NCBI RefSeq assembly: GCF_048773025.1 | Contig: NC_133564.1 | Span: 36,792,645 to 36,856,644 of the forward strand | DNA: 64,000 bases | DNA from: Camelus bactrianus | Taxonomy: Eukaryota; Chordata; Mammalia; Artiodactyla; Camelidae | Direction of reading: 5' to 3' | Shown here: in pieces, positions 60,527-64,000 of the stretch | How positions within the stretch are numbered: the stretch's first letter is position 1 | Layout of the letters: each line of letters opens with the position of its first letter | Program-made: the position numbers and the translations under genes | Notes under the pieces: generated by a model | What the model was told of the DNA's origin: nothing | Seen by the model: the letters and a program-made list of their open reading frames with translations, nothing else | Databases searched by the model: none

Positions 60527-62242
60527 CTTATACAGCAGATGGTGGACATCAATGGGACAGTTCTGTATTACTTTGTCAACAACATCTGAGATGGATTCCA
60601 TAAAATCCGGGTTGGCAAACTGAATTTTATACAGATATAAAAGAAACATTACGCATTTCTCTCAACAACTTTTTTAAAAAGTAACTTTAACAAATACAGA
60701 ATTCACTATGCCTTTAAAACCATCACATTGGAATGAATGTGTCAAATTAATCCAAGTGACTCTGTGCATGGAGTGATGATGACATGTCCCCTCAGGAGAT
60801 GAAATGTGTGGCTTTAGTGAAGGAAAAACATCAAACAGTAACAAAGACAGACCAGCCCTGCGTTAGAATACACAGTGACTCACAATTTATGTGAGATTGT
60901 AAAAACAAGTGCACAGTATATGTGACGTGTAATGAAAAATATTGTGAGTAGATAATGAGCATATCATGTGTAGACACTAATGTCATGAAAAAGTTAGCCA
61001 GGATATAAGAAAAAACCTAGTCAGTGACTCACACTGTAAATCTGAGCTAGAAGACTGGGAAGGGGGAATGGTGGTGGCTTCTAAGTGAAACAATCAATAT
61101 GGTAACAATCATGTTATTGAGTAAAAAATCTTACATTCAATTCCATAAGTGAAATAAGCTAAAGTATAAGTAATTCAGCTACAAAATTCTGAAATATGCT
61201 TTAATAAATCATTGAAAGTGTTAATGTGCTCGAGGGAAGAAGGCACCATGTAGCTGTTCACTGGACGTTGTTGGTTTATGTGTATTTTAACTGAAGACTA
61301 TCACAAACGATGAGTACCGTGATATTAGGTACAGTCAGACATACATTGTGTGCAATTTCCCTGAACAAATGATCATACACATCGAAGAACAGGCAGTGGT
61401 TTGTATTTACCTATTAAATGTAAACTGAATGAGGCAGAAAAATATACAAAATACAAATAAAGTCCATTTTACTTAAACCTTAAAATATTGCCTCTTAGTT
61501 ACTGCTTTTGCAAAAGCAGTAATCATTCTTTGTGACTACTCATTAAACTGATAATATCTCTAATTCTTCTTTCCAAGGCTGTCCTCAGACAGAAGCTTTA
61601 ACTTGCAGCAGGGAACACAGCAGGACCAGCTGTCCTGGGTTAAAAGTTGGAATGAGGACGGATCGTCATGAGTGATGGGAAGGTTATATATACACTATCA
61701 TACTCTTACACAAATTCCAATCAGTCCTTGAGATTAACTAGTTTTCATATTAGTATGAAATGAATTTCAAATCCATTATCTTCTATTGCTCTTAAAGCTT
61801 CTTCCTAACCACAGTTGGTTTAACCAACCATTAACTGTTTAACAGATAGCCAGACCCAAAAAGGAGCACGCTGAAACACCCAGTCAAGTGGGTGGACCAT
61901 GCAGGAGCCACAGCAGCCACTGAGGCTGCAGCCTACACTCCCAAGGTCCTCCCTGAAAGGTGGCCACCTCACTCAGGAGCCCCACGGAGAGCCACTCTTG
62001 CACAAACGAGGTGGCAGCATCGCTCCACACACATCATTCTCTGCACACTCAGAAAGCAAATGTCTTACCTCTGGATGAAAGAAAATTTCAGGGCCTGGGA
62101 ACCTTTCGTAGCCAACATCCATAATGAACTTCTTCTGGCTGATGGTATTATTCCCTGTGTGCTGTTTGATCTACTTCCACGGATCCACGTCATACTTGGC
62201 AAACTCCTTGACTATATCGGGGCAAATGTGACAATACTTCTC
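60527..62242 (-). pseudogene. ACTR3B (pseudogene): ACTR3B-like unprocessed pseudogene fragment, two exons
   Basis: Actin-related protein 3B is a nucleating subunit of the Arp2/3 complex. On the minus strand, exon 62069-62242 (174 bp, 58 codons) encodes EKYCHICPDIVKEFAKYDVD and ends [16 protein letters not shown]. Exon 60527-60619 (93 bp, 31 codons) encodes [20 protein letters not shown] then [11 protein letters not shown]. Both exon lengths equal the recalled human ones and acceptors ('tctgcag', 'aattcag') and donors ('gtaaga', 'gtgtaa') are kept, so it arose by DNA duplication and not by retrotransposition. The tryptophan codon after DPWK is TAG (62171-62173 on +), and RRP became HHL. The FMESISD wording separates ACTR3B from ACTR3. 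No upstream or downstream exons were found in the window. Confidence 0.85.
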
Positions 62243-64000
62243 CTGCAGACACACACACAAAGATGTCACCAGGCATTAGCCACCACCCAGTCTGCCCTCC
62301 AGCAAACACCCAGTAGCTCCAGCATCACATACCCCGACATCAGTCCTGCCCATGGCCACAGCTCCAAGGGACACTGGGCACAGTGATGTCTAACACCTAT
62401 GCTCTGGCCATGTACATTTGCTTTCTTTCTAGCTCTGCTGTTAGTCCCAGCCTCACTCTGTCACATGTTGCTGCCTACTATCTGAGATGATGTCTGACGT
62501 TGCCTAACAAGTCCCTCGTCTCCATCTCCTCTCACCTTACTTCTTGTATGCCCCCACTTGGCACCTGCCCAGGCACTCACTGCCACCCACTGGGACCAGC
62601 AGACCCGCATCACAGCCCAACCCAGATCTGAAGGCAGCAGATCTGGCCCTGTGCTCACCAGAGCCGATCGGCAGGTGGTTAACCTGCTGTGCGGTCTGAC
62701 ACAGCACTCTCAGTGGCTCCACAACAGAGTGAGTGCCTAGGAACGTGGGATGCACAAGTGACTAAAACACACACAGACCCCTGCCCACTGGCCCATACAC
62801 TGGTTGAGAGTCAGAGAAACCAGTGATGGTGATAAATAAGTAAATGGCACAGCACTTTTTAAGGTTCTGGGACCATGAACCAAAGAAAAGGTCGACTTTG
62901 GCAGGATGGAGCTGTCACACATTGGGCATGAGAACATTCTCAGTGCCAGCCCCAGCCTGTGCTGTGCAAAGTGTTTCCTCAGCTGATGATGCCTGACTGG
63001 GGGTCTCTGGGTTGATCATCTGTCCTTAGAGCTAACCTCACAAAAACAGCAGGTGGCCCCTGGGTACCGGATTCTGAAAGTCAGCTTCCGGTGGGCCAGG
63101 TGGGCTTTGTTCAATGCCTGCACTGTGTCAGGCCCAAAGCTGGTGCTCAGGAGGACCTCTGAAGGCATTTTCATGATACTAAGTTCAAAATTTCTTAGAA
63201 TCCCTGAAATGAAACCTAATACTATCCTTGGTATACTCTGCACAACTGTAAGACTGATGGGCCAGACGCTACACACCCCTGTGCTCACTGATAACTGAGT
63301 GAGTGGGTCAGTCCATACAACTTCAAATCTACCAGGCTGAGGGCAGAAACAGTAAGTTGTCCTAAAACACCTGGTCAATGTCTTGTAGTATCTCAGAGGC
63401 TTAACTGAACACAGGAAATACCTCCACAGAGTTGACGGTGTGCAGTGTGTCAGCTCCAAGACCTGGACCACCGCTGCCCCCACCAACAGAATCCACGCAT
63501 CCACAGGCCCACTCCTGCCCACAGGGGCAACAAGACACAGGGTAACTCTGACCCACCTCCACAGAGAGAAGTGGGGCAAGAACTAACTGACAATGGGGTT
63601 GGGGCAGCTGACCTGCAGGGAACACAAGGAGTTCTTTCACTCCCGACCTTCATGGCTGAGTGATACACTGTCACTGCCCAAATGGGCCAAACCTGGTTCA
63701 GGGTCAGAGATGGACCCCAGAGAGCCAGTGAGGAAGGTAAAGCCCACTACGAGGACTAGGAGAGCAGCCTCTGTCAGTCAGCACACTCAGGGCCCCGCTC
63801 ACCTGCATGACCACCCTGATGGTCACGAGCCAGAGGCTGTGAGACATATTGGTAACAGGAGTGGGTTGGTGAGGGAACTTGGGTCAAATATCCAAATTTA
63901 TTTCCTTGAAGAAACACAAGGAAAGGACTAGGGGAAGTTCTAGGAAATATTTTAACATGAAAAGAAAGTTTTATGCTACTTTTGTAAACCTTCCCCCAGA
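62243..64000. other. Flank of the ACTR3B-like fragment, probably duplicated intron
   Basis: GC-richer than the region to its left. Searching the minus strand by eye for the preceding ACTR3B exon (ending SLETAKAIK) found nothing. The 187-codon minus frame 63016-63579, the plus frame 63593-63931 and the plus frame 61892-62386 (antisense to a pseudo-exon) have no recognised domains. Confidence 0.4.

Noticed and set aside
61892-62386. 164-codon plus-strand frame
   Set aside because: Antisense to the ACTR3B-like pseudo-exon, which explains the absence of stops.
63016-63579. 187-codon minus-strand frame
   Set aside because: No recognised domain; not an ACTR3B exon; probably duplicated intron sequence with elevated GC.
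1-64000. CRISPR array, bacterial operons, phage or plasmid features
   Set aside because: The introns, SINEs, LINEs and microsatellites show vertebrate nuclear DNA; no spaced direct-repeat array was seen.

Overview
The window is mammalian nuclear DNA, very probably from a camelid (camel, llama or alpaca). The clues are two antisense copies of a tRNA-derived SINE with the camelid-type head (a GTAGCTCAGTGG-like A box, a GGTTCAATC B box and an A/T-rich tail) at about 12.4 and 50.0 kb, L1 3' ends of artiodactyl type, and older mammal-wide repeats (MIR, L2, HAL1, MaLR and MLT2 LTRs, hAT elements). No prokaryotic, plasmid, phage or CRISPR features were seen. Most short open frames are chance or lie inside repeats.

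The one complete protein gene is on the plus strand: a guanylate-binding protein with ten coding exons from 14820 to 28069. Splicing at the sites given here yields 629 codons plus stop with every phase matching. Compared from memory with human family members, it is closest to GBP6 (633 aa), from the MASGPK start to the [10 protein letters not shown] end. A candidate non-coding first exon ending at 6898, with an ISRE-like stretch about 150 bp upstream, fits an interferon-inducible GBP promoter. A polyadenylation signal lies at 28223. The large third intron carries an antisense L1 with both ends and target-site duplications but most of ORF2 missing.

Layout: 0-6.7 kb, old L1 pieces, a decayed class I retrovirus fossil (about 3.3-5.2 kb) and a hAT fragment. 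6.7-7.1 kb, candidate GBP6 promoter and exon 1, with a small L1 tail just inside intron 1. 7.8-14.4 kb, L1 fragments, including one old L1 split by a camelid SINE and by an old LTR. 14.8-28.1 kb, GBP6 coding exons. 28-60 kb, gene-poor DNA: MaLR LTR, nested and 5'-inverted L1s, a near-complete HAL1, MIR and L2 pieces, a retroviral solo LTR at 47.3-47.9 kb, and an L1 carrying a hAT-like insert at 58 kb. 60.5-62.3 kb, minus strand: two exons of an ACTR3B-like gene with intron and splice sites kept but a stop codon inside one exon, i.e. an unprocessed duplicated fragment.

The most interesting observation is in the GTP-binding P-loop of the GBP6-like protein. The arginine that acts as the catalytic arginine finger in human GBP1 (Arg48) is histidine here, and the neighbouring Leu46 is proline, while the rest of the gene looks intact and constrained. 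I found no convincing new multi-gene system. Family names for repeats and all comparisons with human proteins are from memory, not from a search.
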